Shown here piece by piece: positions 26,357-34,472 of a DNA stretch of 61,576 nt; the stretch's first letter is position 1, and each line of letters opens with the position of its first letter. The translations under genes were made by a program, and so were the position numbers. The notes under the pieces were generated by a model. It was not told the DNA's origin, made no database searches, and saw only the letters and a list, made by a program, of their open reading frames with translations. The DNA comes from Candidatus Marithrix sp. Canyon 246 (GTDB lineage Bacteria; Pseudomonadota; Gammaproteobacteria; Beggiatoales; Beggiatoaceae), in assembly GCF_001723685.1 (NCBI RefSeq), contig NZ_MCBX01000018.1, positions 1 through 61,576 on the forward strand, given 5' to 3'.

Positions 26357-28633
26357 CTAACGCGGTTTCTCATGACAATGACTACAACCAACCAATTCCC
26401 CTTTCTTCAAGGTAATTGACTTCGTACCAGCTTTAGTCGGGAATGTAAAAGTTTTAGTTGCAGTAACTTTCCTAGATAAAGGCGTACCATCTAATTCTTT
26501 ACCATGACAAGCTTTACAAAGACTTGGACGAGTTAAATACAAGAAATTATGTCGTTTTGGTGTAAATACATCTGTCCAACGATCATCATTAACATTATGC
26601 ATCTCATGTGGACCATCTGTTGTCATTGGCAAGCTACCCGGTTTATGACAGGTATCACACTCAATGATAGTACCTACATGCCCCTGTAATTGTAAAGAAG
26701 TTAAATTATCATTAGCATTAAAATCAGAATTTGACCAAATAGCATGAGTACTACCATGACAGGCTTCACAGGCAACTTCACCATGTGTATCCTTACTTTC
26801 TTTAAATAATTTTTTTCTCTGTTCAGCAAAACGAGTATTTTCTGCTAATAAAGGAGAAGCTGAAGGATCACCAGTTTTATAAGCTTGTTTTAAACGGAAA
26901 TTAAATTTTTTCTTTTTCTCTACTTTTTTCTTTTTCTCTACTTCTTCTTCATATTCAATAACAGTGACAGTATATTCTTTATTAAACACTTCTAAACCTT
27001 CGCCTTCTAAATGTCGAACAGCATCACCAGTATGACAAGATTGACAACGTGGTAAATCTTTCCAAGGGCGGCGCATTCCACCATCATTTTTAAAATCAAT
27101 ACTACCGTTTTTTTGTAAAGGATCTACACCAGCTACCGCTAATATATCGCCATGACAATTGTCACATTCTATCTTAGCGTTTTTCATTACTCCTCGTTGA
27201 CATTGAGTATCTTTGCCGGGATGACATTGATAACAAGTATCTTCTGGTTTGCCCTTTTCAGGAAACATTGACTTACCTTGAGAATCACGCCATTCTCCAT
27301 GACCCTTATGTAAAGCATAAGATAAAGTAGATTTACCTTGTTGTTCTCCTTGTGGTCCCTGTTGTTTTAAATCTACAGCCGGTGAATAATGACAACGACT
27401 ACAAAGCACTGGTGTTTCATCTTTTAAAGTAGTTTTGTGTTTGTGATCGTGTAATATTAAAATATTTGTGAGCGATTGCTTAATAATATCACTATCAGGT
27501 TCCCAAGTAATATTAGGATTATTAGCGGCTATTTTACCAGTAAGATGACAATTTTCACAATGACCTTCCATACTCACTGGTACTACAATATTAGTACTTG
27601 CTAATTCAACACCAGTTTGTTTATCATGGGCACTAATTTTTAACATTGGATAACTATTTTTATCACCCTTATCATCAATAGGTGTTATAGGCACACCATT
27701 AGCACTAAACCATTTATGTTTATCATCATAAGTGAATGTTTTCGCCCCGGGTTTATCTGCTGGCATATATAAACCAGTTAAACCTTCTCCCGGTTGCAAT
27801 GCTGCACCAAATAATTTTTCTGCATATTGCCAAAAATTAGTTTTGTTGACGCTAGTAGAATTGATCGAACCACTGCGATCTGCTACTGCTGAATAACGTA
27901 CTTCAACTTCACTAGCATCTAATAATTCTGGCTCATCATCCTTGATTTTGACAACTTGTGCATTAATGGCGTTATATGGTGGCAAAATAGACAAAATAGA
28001 ATAATCTGGATCCATACAGTGCATACCAATGTCGTTAAAAGGCAACACTTTATATTTTGTATTGATCAGCGGCGGATTATCATGTAATCCATCTCGATTT
28101 GCATCATCATCATGATAACCATCTTGGTTTTTATCATCATCATGGAAACCATCTCGATTACGATCATCATCATGAAAACCATCTTTATTTTTATCATCAT
28201 CGGCAAATCCATCACCATCAAAATCATAAGCTATATATTTTTCTAATCCTACATGAAAAATCATTGATGCTAAGGAATTATCATTGATATTAGGCTTTTT
28301 ACCATGAGGCATTACGACTTGATAAAGTGGATATTTACCCGGTGGTAATTCTAAAGCATTAAAATCTAACCAAGTATATTCACCTTGAAATGTTTGATTT
28401 GCTTTAAATGGAACTGGAGATGGACTTACATTTAGTGGTGGAGTTAAATAAGCTATATTACCAGCCAACTTAGTAAATAAATATAAATCACCAGATTCTG
28501 GATGATCAAATCTGGCTTTTGCTATTAATTGAGAATTATCGCCACTCAATACTGTTCTAGGAGCAAATAATTCGCCACTCCACACTGATAAGCTGAAACT
28601 TAACAGTAGTATAATATATGTTATACGTATCAT
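26357..28633 (-). CDS. exported nonaheme cytochrome c with Asp-rich repeat domain
   Basis: A 758-residue protein with a signal peptide (LLSFSLSVWS-GELFAP). The N-terminal 120 residues resemble the beta module of nearby cytochromes (DLYLFTKL ... PSPVPFKAN ... LPPGKYPLYQVVMP). Four and a half ten-residue repeats of the form DGFHDDDxNx follow (about 143-190), like calcium-binding loops. Next is the NDIGMHCMDPDYSILSILPP motif typical of this cytochrome family, and then nine CxxCH heme sites (CENCH, CSRCH, CYQCH, CDNCH, CQSCH, CEACH, CDTCH, CKACH, CSHCH). A lysine-rich insertion (VEKKKKVEKKKK) lies between the fifth and sixth. It is divergent from the HAO-like gene, so it may exchange electrons with it; the true partner is unknown. 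Confidence 0.87.
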   Translation of the reverse strand: MIRITYIILLLSFSLSVWSGELFAPRTVLSGDNSQLIAKARFDHPESGDLYLFTKLAGNIAYLTPPLNVSPSPVPFKANQTFQGEYTWLDFNALELPPGKYPLYQVVMPHGKKPNINDNSLASMIFHVGLEKYIAYDFDGDGFADDDKNKDGFHDDDRNRDGFHDDDKNQDGYHDDDANRDGLHDNPPLINTKYKVLPFNDIGMHCMDPDYSILSILPPYNAINAQVVKIKDDEPELLDASEVEVRYSAVADRSGSINSTSVNKTNFWQYAEKLFGAALQPGEGLTGLYMPADKPGAKTFTYDDKHKWFSANGVPITPIDDKGDKNSYPMLKISAHDKQTGVELASTNIVVPVSMEGHCENCHLTGKIAANNPNITWEPDSDIIKQSLTNILILHDHKHKTTLKDETPVLCSRCHYSPAVDLKQQGPQGEQQGKSTLSYALHKGHGEWRDSQGKSMFPEKGKPEDTCYQCHPGKDTQCQRGVMKNAKIECDNCHGDILAVAGVDPLQKNGSIDFKNDGGMRRPWKDLPRCQSCHTGDAVRHLEGEGLEVFNKEYTVTVIEYEEEVEKKKKVEKKKKFNFRLKQAYKTGDPSASPLLAENTRFAEQRKKLFKESKDTHGEVACEACHGSTHAIWSNSDFNANDNLTSLQLQGHVGTIIECDTCHKPGSLPMTTDGPHEMHNVNDDRWTDVFTPKRHNFLYLTRPSLCKACHGKELDGTPLSRKVTATKTFTFPTKAGTKSITLKKGELVGCSHCHEKPR

Positions 28634-28756
28634 AATAAATAATTTATGTTCCCATAGTTAATAATTTAGTATTATGTAAAAGTCTTTAAACTTATACATG
28701 ATCATGATAATATCATACTTTAATTTAATCAAATCAATTTAGGAGCAATTTAATTA
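28634..28756. promoter_or_regulatory. divergent promoter region of the nonaheme and HAO-like cytochrome genes
   Basis: A 123-base AT-rich gap between two diverging cytochrome genes. It holds two overlapping perfect palindromes: CATGATCATG (28697-28706) and ATGATAATATCAT (28704-28716). An AGGAG ribosome site (about 28741) serves the rightward gene. The palindromes are plausible regulator sites for joint control; their spacing does not match the FNR box exactly, so no regulator is named. Confidence 0.45.
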
Positions 28757-30574
28757 ATGAAAGTTAAAAAACTTATAATAAGTAGTTTACTGTTATGGCA
28801 AGCTAGTATTGCCAATGCACTGGTCATATCTGCCGATCCTAGTTCTTGGGGTTTAGAAGAAGGTAAAGAATGTGTTAATTGTCACCGCATGACAAATGCT
28901 GGGCTTTATTTAGAATGGAATAAAAGTCAACACGGTCAACGTGGAGTAAACTGCCTTGATTGTCACAAAGCTGAAACAGCAGATTCAGATGCCTTTTTGC
29001 ATGAAGGACATTATATTTCTGTAATTGTCAGTCCAAAAGACTGTGCTAAATGTCATAAAGACCAAAATGAACAATTTCAACGTTCTCGTCATGCCAGTGC
29101 CGCTAATATAGCTCACTCTTTAGATTATAAATTAGGACATATGGCTGGTGCAGCCGCTGTTAGAGGTGGTTGTGAACAGTGTCATGGTACCAAAATTGAA
29201 ATTGACGAAGAAGGCAAACCTACTAAAGAAACTTGGCCCAATACCGGTGTAGGTCGTATAAACCCTGATGGTTCTGTTGGTTCTTGTACAGCCTGTCATG
29301 CTCGTCACACATTTTCTCGCGCTCAAGCTCGTAGCCCACAAACTTGTGGTAAATGTCACATAGGTCCAGATCATTCTCATTTAGAAATCTATAATGAATC
29401 TAAACACGGTATTATCTATCATTCCAAAGTTGGAGAAATGAATTTAGAGTCAGATAAATGGGTGGCTGGTATTGATTATAGTGTCGCACCTACTTGTGCT
29501 ACTTGTCATATGAGTGCAGCCCCCGGCGTTACAAAAACACATGATGTTAGTGAACGTTTATCTTGGAATTTACGCGACCCTTTGTCTTATCATATTAATT
29601 TAGTTCGTTTAGAAAACGGTACACAATATGATTTAGATGATAGTAAAACTCAACCTGAAAAAGGTGATGCAGTAAAAGGCAGTACTGTTAAAGACATTGT
29701 TAATTGGAGAAAACGCCGTAGTACTATGAAGACTGTTTGTTATTCTTGTCATACCACCGATTTTATTGATGGACATTACAAACAATTAAAAGATGTTGTT
29801 GGATTATATAATGATAAGTTTGCTAAACCATTACAATCAATTATGGATGATTTGGTTAAAATGGGCAAAATAACTAAAGTTCCTTTTGATGATAAAATTG
29901 AATGGATTTGGTGGGAAATTTGGCATCGTGATGGTCGTCGCACCCGTCAAGGTTCAGCTATGAGTGGACCCAATTATGTTTGGTGGGAAGGTGCTTACAC
30001 TTTAATTAAGCACACTTATGTTGACTTTATTACAGAACTTAAAAATGTTGTAGGTAAAAAAGAAGCTAATCGTCTGTTGCAGAAATACATGAAACCGATT
30101 CCGGGCTATGAATGGTATTTTGATGCAATCAGTCTGACAGAACCTTGCAATAATAAAAAAGTCTTACCTAGTTTAGGAGAAGCTCAAGGTTATAAATTTG
30201 CTGGTGGAATCTCAGTTAATGATGGAGAACATAAAAAAACAATGCAACAGCGCGAAGCTGATAAAATTGAAATATGTGCTACTATTGCTGGTGATAAAGC
30301 GGCAGAAATGGTAGTAATAGCAGAAACAGCAAACATTAAATACAATGTCACAGCAAATGGACAAGGATTTGTATGGGATGAAAAAAAACCTGAAGAACTA
30401 GGAACATTCCAAAGAGATGCCAATCCAGTATCAGTACCAACTACTGAAAGCATCAAAATCTGGAGTAGCAAAATGGAACTGACAGGAAATATCAAATTCC
30501 ATATATGGTCGCGCCTAGCAGATGGAACACTGGTTAAAGCACCAGAAGTTATTGATGTGAATATTACACAATAA
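28757..30574 (+). CDS. hao: hydroxylamine-oxidoreductase-like octaheme cytochrome c
   Basis: A 605-residue periplasmic protein with signal peptide (LLLWQASIANA-LVIS) and eight CxxCH motifs (CVNCH, CLDCH, CAKCH, CEQCH, CTACH, CGKCH, CATCH, CYSCH), the heme number and spacing of the HAO family. The region ending SAMSGPNYVWWEGAYTLIKH after the last heme is the usual place of the active-site helix. In ammonia oxidisers HAO oxidises hydroxylamine; in sulfur bacteria and epsilonproteobacteria, relatives without the tyrosine cross-link reduce nitrite or hydroxylamine to ammonium. Which type this is cannot be settled by eye. In a sulfur oxidiser, reductive ammonification is the likelier role (inference). 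Divergent from the nonaheme cytochrome. A REP follows its stop. Confidence 0.85.
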   Translation: MKVKKLIISSLLLWQASIANALVISADPSSWGLEEGKECVNCHRMTNAGLYLEWNKSQHGQRGVNCLDCHKAETADSDAFLHEGHYISVIVSPKDCAKCHKDQNEQFQRSRHASAANIAHSLDYKLGHMAGAAAVRGGCEQCHGTKIEIDEEGKPTKETWPNTGVGRINPDGSVGSCTACHARHTFSRAQARSPQTCGKCHIGPDHSHLEIYNESKHGIIYHSKVGEMNLESDKWVAGIDYSVAPTCATCHMSAAPGVTKTHDVSERLSWNLRDPLSYHINLVRLENGTQYDLDDSKTQPEKGDAVKGSTVKDIVNWRKRRSTMKTVCYSCHTTDFIDGHYKQLKDVVGLYNDKFAKPLQSIMDDLVKMGKITKVPFDDKIEWIWWEIWHRDGRRTRQGSAMSGPNYVWWEGAYTLIKHTYVDFITELKNVVGKKEANRLLQKYMKPIPGYEWYFDAISLTEPCNNKKVLPSLGEAQGYKFAGGISVNDGEHKKTMQQREADKIEICATIAGDKAAEMVVIAETANIKYNVTANGQGFVWDEKKPEELGTFQRDANPVSVPTTESIKIWSSKMELTGNIKFHIWSRLADGTLVKAPEVIDVNITQ

Positions 30575-30584
30575 TGCGAGTTTT

Positions 30585-30617
30585 AGACCTGACAGGTTTT
30601 TGAAACCTGTCAGGTCT
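30585..30617. repeat. REP palindrome between convergent cytochrome genes
   Basis: AGACCTGACAGGTTTTTGAAACCTGTCAGGTCT-type palindrome (inner loop TTTTTGAAA), 11 bases after the HAO-like stop and 17 bases beyond the end of the convergent cytochrome gene; well placed as a two-way terminator. Confidence 0.92.
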
Positions 30618-30634
30618 TGTTTGAAATTTAATTG

Positions 30635-32281
30635 TTATTCTTCATCTGGATATGGCACAGGATATTGTAAATAACAAGTCATAAGATCAATTTGTTCTTC
30701 ACTTAAAATCTCAGTTTCTCCCCATGCAGGCATTGCACCTTTTTTACCATAAAAAATAGCAGACTGAGTTTTTTCTATCCCTAATTCTATTATATTTTTT
30801 GGTAACAAAGATTTACCAATTTTCCCTTCTCTTGAATCTCCATGACAATAAGCACATTTATTAAAATAAATCTGTTTAGTTTTTTCAAATTCAACAGCGG
30901 AAAGTGGAGAACAAGATGGAGTAGGCGATGTAGAATAATCTGTTAAACTGCTAATCCATTCATCAATCAATTCAACCCCTTCTTTATTAACAACCGTACT
31001 ACCTAGTGGTGGCATTTCTCCTTTCTGCATTTTAAGCGAAATTAAGGAATGTTCAGGATCACCAACTGTAATTATATGATATTGTTGTGGATTTGACTGT
31101 TTATAAGATATATTTGATAAGTCAGCTGTCACACGAAAATCATGTGGTCCCTTTCCCCCCGGGCGATGGCAATAGCTACAATTAGTATGCAAATAAGCTC
31201 TAGCACGTTGTTCTAGCGGCATATTATATTGTGGTTGAGGAAAATGTACTTGATCATATTTATTTCCATCAATTATACCTAGATGAATCAAAGTATCAAT
31301 TTGTGGGCTAATATGACCGGTGCTTGAATAGTGATGTAAACGATTCATTTGTATAGTTTCTAAACCTAGAACATCCCCCGCATTTTTGGTATGACATTCT
31401 AAACACTGTTCTCGACTAGGATAAATCCAAGTTTGATCATTAATTTTTTTCTGTTTTTCGTCTTCAAGTAAAGTTGCATCTTTTCCGTCTGCATCCCATT
31501 CATAGCTATAACCAGCCCATCCATTTTCATCATGATGAACCAGTAAGCGCGTTTCAAAAATCTGATCTTGTAAATAAAAATGCTTAAATAAAATACTACC
31601 AATTGGAAATACCCAACGCCCCTCTTTATTAATAGTAATGGTTTTATCAGCAGGTAAAACCATCCAACGTTCTTTAAATGCACCATCTGACCAAAACATT
31701 AAATTAACATTATAAGGTATGACTCCTACTACTGGTTTAAGTTTTCCATCGGCAATTGTAACACAGCCAGTTTCAGACAATTTACTAGCAATTGCAGAAC
31801 GCGCTGGTGCAATACAGGAGGTATTTTGAGTGCGAGGATCAGTATCCAAGCCATGTAGATGATCACCAAGTCTAATTTCAGCAATAGCCCTATTAGATTG
31901 TTTATAATAAGCAGAAAAAACATAGTTACCAGCAGCTATTGCTGGAATATTAGAAAACTCTAAAATTGTATCAATAGAATCCTTAGAAAGTATAATATTT
32001 TTTTTAAATGGTTCCGGAGTTGGACTAAAACCATTAGCAGTCATAAATAAATCGGTTTTAGGCGTAGTAGGAAGTTGAATATTCACCCATAAATCTACTG
32101 GTTCTGTAATCTGTGATTTGTCATTGATATGAGTTTCTAATTTAATGGATAATCGATCATTATGAATATAATAATCCTCTTTTACTTCTTTAAAATTCAA
32201 AGATATTGGTGGTTCATTAGTCTCAGCGGCTAAATTTAACCAATAACTACATAATAAAATATAAAATATCTTTTTCATCAT
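30635..32281 (-). CDS. exported c-type cytochrome, SO2930/HNE_0200-like, copy B
   Basis: A 548-residue protein with signal peptide (LLCSYWLNLAA). The N-terminal 140 residues form a beta module (PVDLWVNIQLP ... PEPFKKN ... IAAGNYVFSAYYKQ). A domain of the SO2930/HNE_0200 type follows (LSETGCVTIADGKLKPVVGV, PYNVNLMFWSDGA, KERWMVLPAD), which contains two heme sites, QCLECHTKN and NCSYCHRPGG. A separate C-terminal cytochrome domain has a third, KCAYCHGDS, with Met ligand candidates near GAMPAWGE. It is last in a six-gene leftward unit and a close paralogue of the protein at 34473-36158; the two copies bracket the sulfite dehydrogenase pair. Likely a periplasmic electron carrier for that enzyme (inference from position). 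Confidence 0.82.
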   Translation of the reverse strand: MMKKIFYILLCSYWLNLAAETNEPPISLNFKEVKEDYYIHNDRLSIKLETHINDKSQITEPVDLWVNIQLPTTPKTDLFMTANGFSPTPEPFKKNIILSKDSIDTILEFSNIPAIAAGNYVFSAYYKQSNRAIAEIRLGDHLHGLDTDPRTQNTSCIAPARSAIASKLSETGCVTIADGKLKPVVGVIPYNVNLMFWSDGAFKERWMVLPADKTITINKEGRWVFPIGSILFKHFYLQDQIFETRLLVHHDENGWAGYSYEWDADGKDATLLEDEKQKKINDQTWIYPSREQCLECHTKNAGDVLGLETIQMNRLHHYSSTGHISPQIDTLIHLGIIDGNKYDQVHFPQPQYNMPLEQRARAYLHTNCSYCHRPGGKGPHDFRVTADLSNISYKQSNPQQYHIITVGDPEHSLISLKMQKGEMPPLGSTVVNKEGVELIDEWISSLTDYSTSPTPSCSPLSAVEFEKTKQIYFNKCAYCHGDSREGKIGKSLLPKNIIELGIEKTQSAIFYGKKGAMPAWGETEILSEEQIDLMTCYLQYPVPYPDEE

Positions 32282-32324
32282 TCAAAACCCAGTTGGATTA
32301 GCTGTTTGCTAATCCAATTTTAAG

Positions 32325-33065
32325 TTAATCTCCTACAGTTATGGTTTGAACAGCTAAATTGGAGCGAGTAATATCGGTTCCTGTCAGTGGGTTGGCACTT
32401 TTTTCAACCAATATTGCATAGAATACATATTTTCCTATCTCAACAGAAGGTATTGTGAAGTTTTTCAAAACACTATAAGTACTGTTTACTGTTTCCAATG
32501 ATACTTGGAAAGATTGAGGTTTCAGTGAGTTGAACAATGGTTCAGAAGCAGTGCCTTTTAAAAACACAAATTCATCATCTGGTTTATTGGGCAAATGAAT
32601 AGCCGCCCACAAGTCAAAACGTCCCTTACTATAAGCAGGAAAATCTGCTATCACTAAATCCACTGTTAGCGTCTCATCCAATTTATAATGATCCTTTAAA
32701 CCGACAAATTTAATAGTCGCCAAGCTTCTATAAGGATTGGGTGGCATCAAAAAAGAGGGAATATGTGCGCGTCGATAAGCTGCTTCTTTGGGACCATAAT
32801 TGGTTTCCAAATAGTCCAAAATTTGCTTTTCTTTATCAGCTTCAAACTCCTCCAAATCCTGAGTGTTTTGCATCCAACGAATCAGTCCTAACCAAGTAAG
32901 CCTTGTGCCGCTATATTGGATAATATTGCTTGCCGAATGACAACGAGTACAAGTCTTTTTCACCACTTTATAACCATCGGCAATAATTAACCCAGTTTCA
33001 GCGTCAACTTCTGCAACCGAAACAGGTGCCACCAGTAATAATGAAATTATTATAAAAATCTTCAT
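32325..33065 (-). CDS. monoheme cytochrome c, probable sulfite dehydrogenase partner
   Basis: A 246-residue protein with signal peptide (IISLLLVAPVSVA-EVDAET), one heme site in TCTRCHSASNI (about residue 40), and a C-terminal half that repeats the beta module of its neighbours (FDLWAAIHLPNKPDDEFVFL ... VEIGKYVFYAILVEK). The start at 33065 is preferred over 33101 because it begins directly with the signal peptide. It lies 5 bases after the stop of the molybdopterin oxidoreductase gene, the arrangement of SorA-SorB sulfite dehydrogenases, in which a monoheme cytochrome takes the electrons. It is longer than SorB because of the added module. Confidence 0.8.
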   Translation of the reverse strand: MKIFIIISLLLVAPVSVAEVDAETGLIIADGYKVVKKTCTRCHSASNIIQYSGTRLTWLGLIRWMQNTQDLEEFEADKEKQILDYLETNYGPKEAAYRRAHIPSFLMPPNPYRSLATIKFVGLKDHYKLDETLTVDLVIADFPAYSKGRFDLWAAIHLPNKPDDEFVFLKGTASEPLFNSLKPQSFQVSLETVNSTYSVLKNFTIPSVEIGKYVFYAILVEKSANPLTGTDITRSNLAVQTITVGD

Positions 33066-33070
33066 GATAT

Positions 33071-34381
33071 TTACACCACTTGTACAGCAATGCGATGACA
33101 AGCATTATTAAGATAACCTTTAGGATTCCAACCCGGTAGCACCATCGGTTGTGAACGACCTTGACTATCTACTGCTCTTGCCCAGACTTCATAGTAACCA
33201 GTTTTTGGAAACTCAAGCGTCGCATTCCAGTGTTGCCAAGCCAGTCGATTCACTGGTGTTTTTAAATCTGCCTTTTTCCAACTTGCGCCAAAATCGTTGG
33301 AAACATAAACTTCGCTCACTTCTAAATCACCAGCCCACGCATGACCTCTGACTGCTAATGATTTAGCCTGTTCATGTATGATGCCTGATTTTGGAAAAGT
33401 CACAATGGATTTAACTGGCATCGACTCAATAATACGCATATCCTCATCTGGCACTCTCGTACCCGGAGCCACTGGATTACGAGGCACACGGTAAGATTTA
33501 CCAGTCATTTTGGCACCATCGTGGACTTGGTCTCTAATCACAATCTTTTTGAGCCATTTACCCGAAGCAGAAGCCGGCCATCCGCCGACGACCATTCTTA
33601 ATGGATAACCATTCTGAAACGGAAGATCTTCGCCATTCATTGCCCAAGCAATCAAGGATTCATCTTCCAAAGCTTTGGATATTGGTACTCCTCTGGAAAT
33701 AGGTACTTTATTTGGATCGCCACTAGTATGAGTATCAGCTCCATAATAGCCTATGTAAACCGCATCGCTCTTAATACCACAAAAGTTCAGAACATCTTTC
33801 AGTTTAACACCGGTCCAATTAGCACAACCAATGGCTCCAACTGACCATTGATTACCACTAGCTGGCGGATTAAATTCACTTCGGCCATTACCACCACATT
33901 CTAGTGTCAATTGATAAGTATGATTCTCAAATTTTTGCTTTAGTTCGGCTAAAGTAAATGTGGTAGGCTTTTCGCAAGACTCGCCTGCGATTTCTAAGGT
34001 CCAGTTATTGATATCGATGTTTTCTGGAGGAATACCATTGTTTCTAATAAAAAAGCGATTAGCGGGTGTGATGTCATCATCCAACAAATGTGGTGGTGTT
34101 TCCGCGTTCAGTGGTCGATCATTAAGAATAATCAAACCATCTTTACCCGGTATTTGAAAAGGATCGTTGCTTTCGGCAAGTGCTGCTGGAATCAGTCCAC
34201 TGGGCATATACTTAGCAAAAGGAATACTGGCTCCAACTATTGCAGTCATTGCGAGTAAACTGCTTTTAGTTAGAAAACCTCGGCGACTAATAGGATCAGC
34301 TTCTCGGCCCCAAACGAGCCAATCAGCTTTTTCAGCATCTTCTGCGTAGAGATTATGAATACCTCGTGTTTTTTTACTCAT
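33071..34381 (-). CDS. sulfite dehydrogenase-like molybdopterin oxidoreductase (SorA/SoxC family)
   Basis: A 436-residue protein with a twin-arginine signal (SRRGFLTKSSLLAMTAIVGA), so it folds with its cofactor before export. The molybdenum-ligand Cys is in LTLECGGNGRS; VPISRGVPISKAL, NGEDLPFQNGYPLRMVVGGW and GKWLKKIVIRD are standard for the sulfite oxidase fold. A dimerisation domain follows (SLAVRGHAWAGDLEVSEVYV ... WARAVDSQGRSQP). The start at 34381 is chosen because GGAG lies 10 bases before it; an upstream ATG would include that site. It probably oxidises sulfite to sulfate in the periplasm. Neighbours are its cytochrome, two paralogous cytochromes and a TauE/SafE exporter. Confidence 0.88.
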   Translation of the reverse strand: MSKKTRGIHNLYAEDAEKADWLVWGREADPISRRGFLTKSSLLAMTAIVGASIPFAKYMPSGLIPAALAESNDPFQIPGKDGLIILNDRPLNAETPPHLLDDDITPANRFFIRNNGIPPENIDINNWTLEIAGESCEKPTTFTLAELKQKFENHTYQLTLECGGNGRSEFNPPASGNQWSVGAIGCANWTGVKLKDVLNFCGIKSDAVYIGYYGADTHTSGDPNKVPISRGVPISKALEDESLIAWAMNGEDLPFQNGYPLRMVVGGWPASASGKWLKKIVIRDQVHDGAKMTGKSYRVPRNPVAPGTRVPDEDMRIIESMPVKSIVTFPKSGIIHEQAKSLAVRGHAWAGDLEVSEVYVSNDFGASWKKADLKTPVNRLAWQHWNATLEFPKTGYYEVWARAVDSQGRSQPMVLPGWNPKGYLNNACHRIAVQVV

Positions 34382-34472
34382 TTTGTTTTTCTCCATAAAA
34401 AAAATATAATTATACATATTTTTTTATCTATGGCAAGAAAATTTTTTTGTTACACAAGATATAGGTTAATCC

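Noticed and set aside
28099-28287. A small protein extremely rich in histidine (runs of HHHH), like a metal-binding peptide, on the plus strand
   Set aside because: It is the exact antisense of the Asp-rich DGFHDDD repeats of the nonaheme cytochrome (GAT/ATC codons read as CAT), so it is a by-product of the repeat and not a separate gene.
28697-28716. FNR/Dnr-type binding site between the cytochrome genes
   Set aside because: The half-sites resemble TTGAT/ATCAA but the spacing is three bases, not four, and the outer bases differ; kept only as an unnamed palindrome.
28757-30574. Assigning hydroxylamine oxidation (nitrification) to the HAO-like protein
   Set aside because: Eight hemes alone do not separate oxidising from reducing members, and no ammonia-oxidation genes are present; direction left open.
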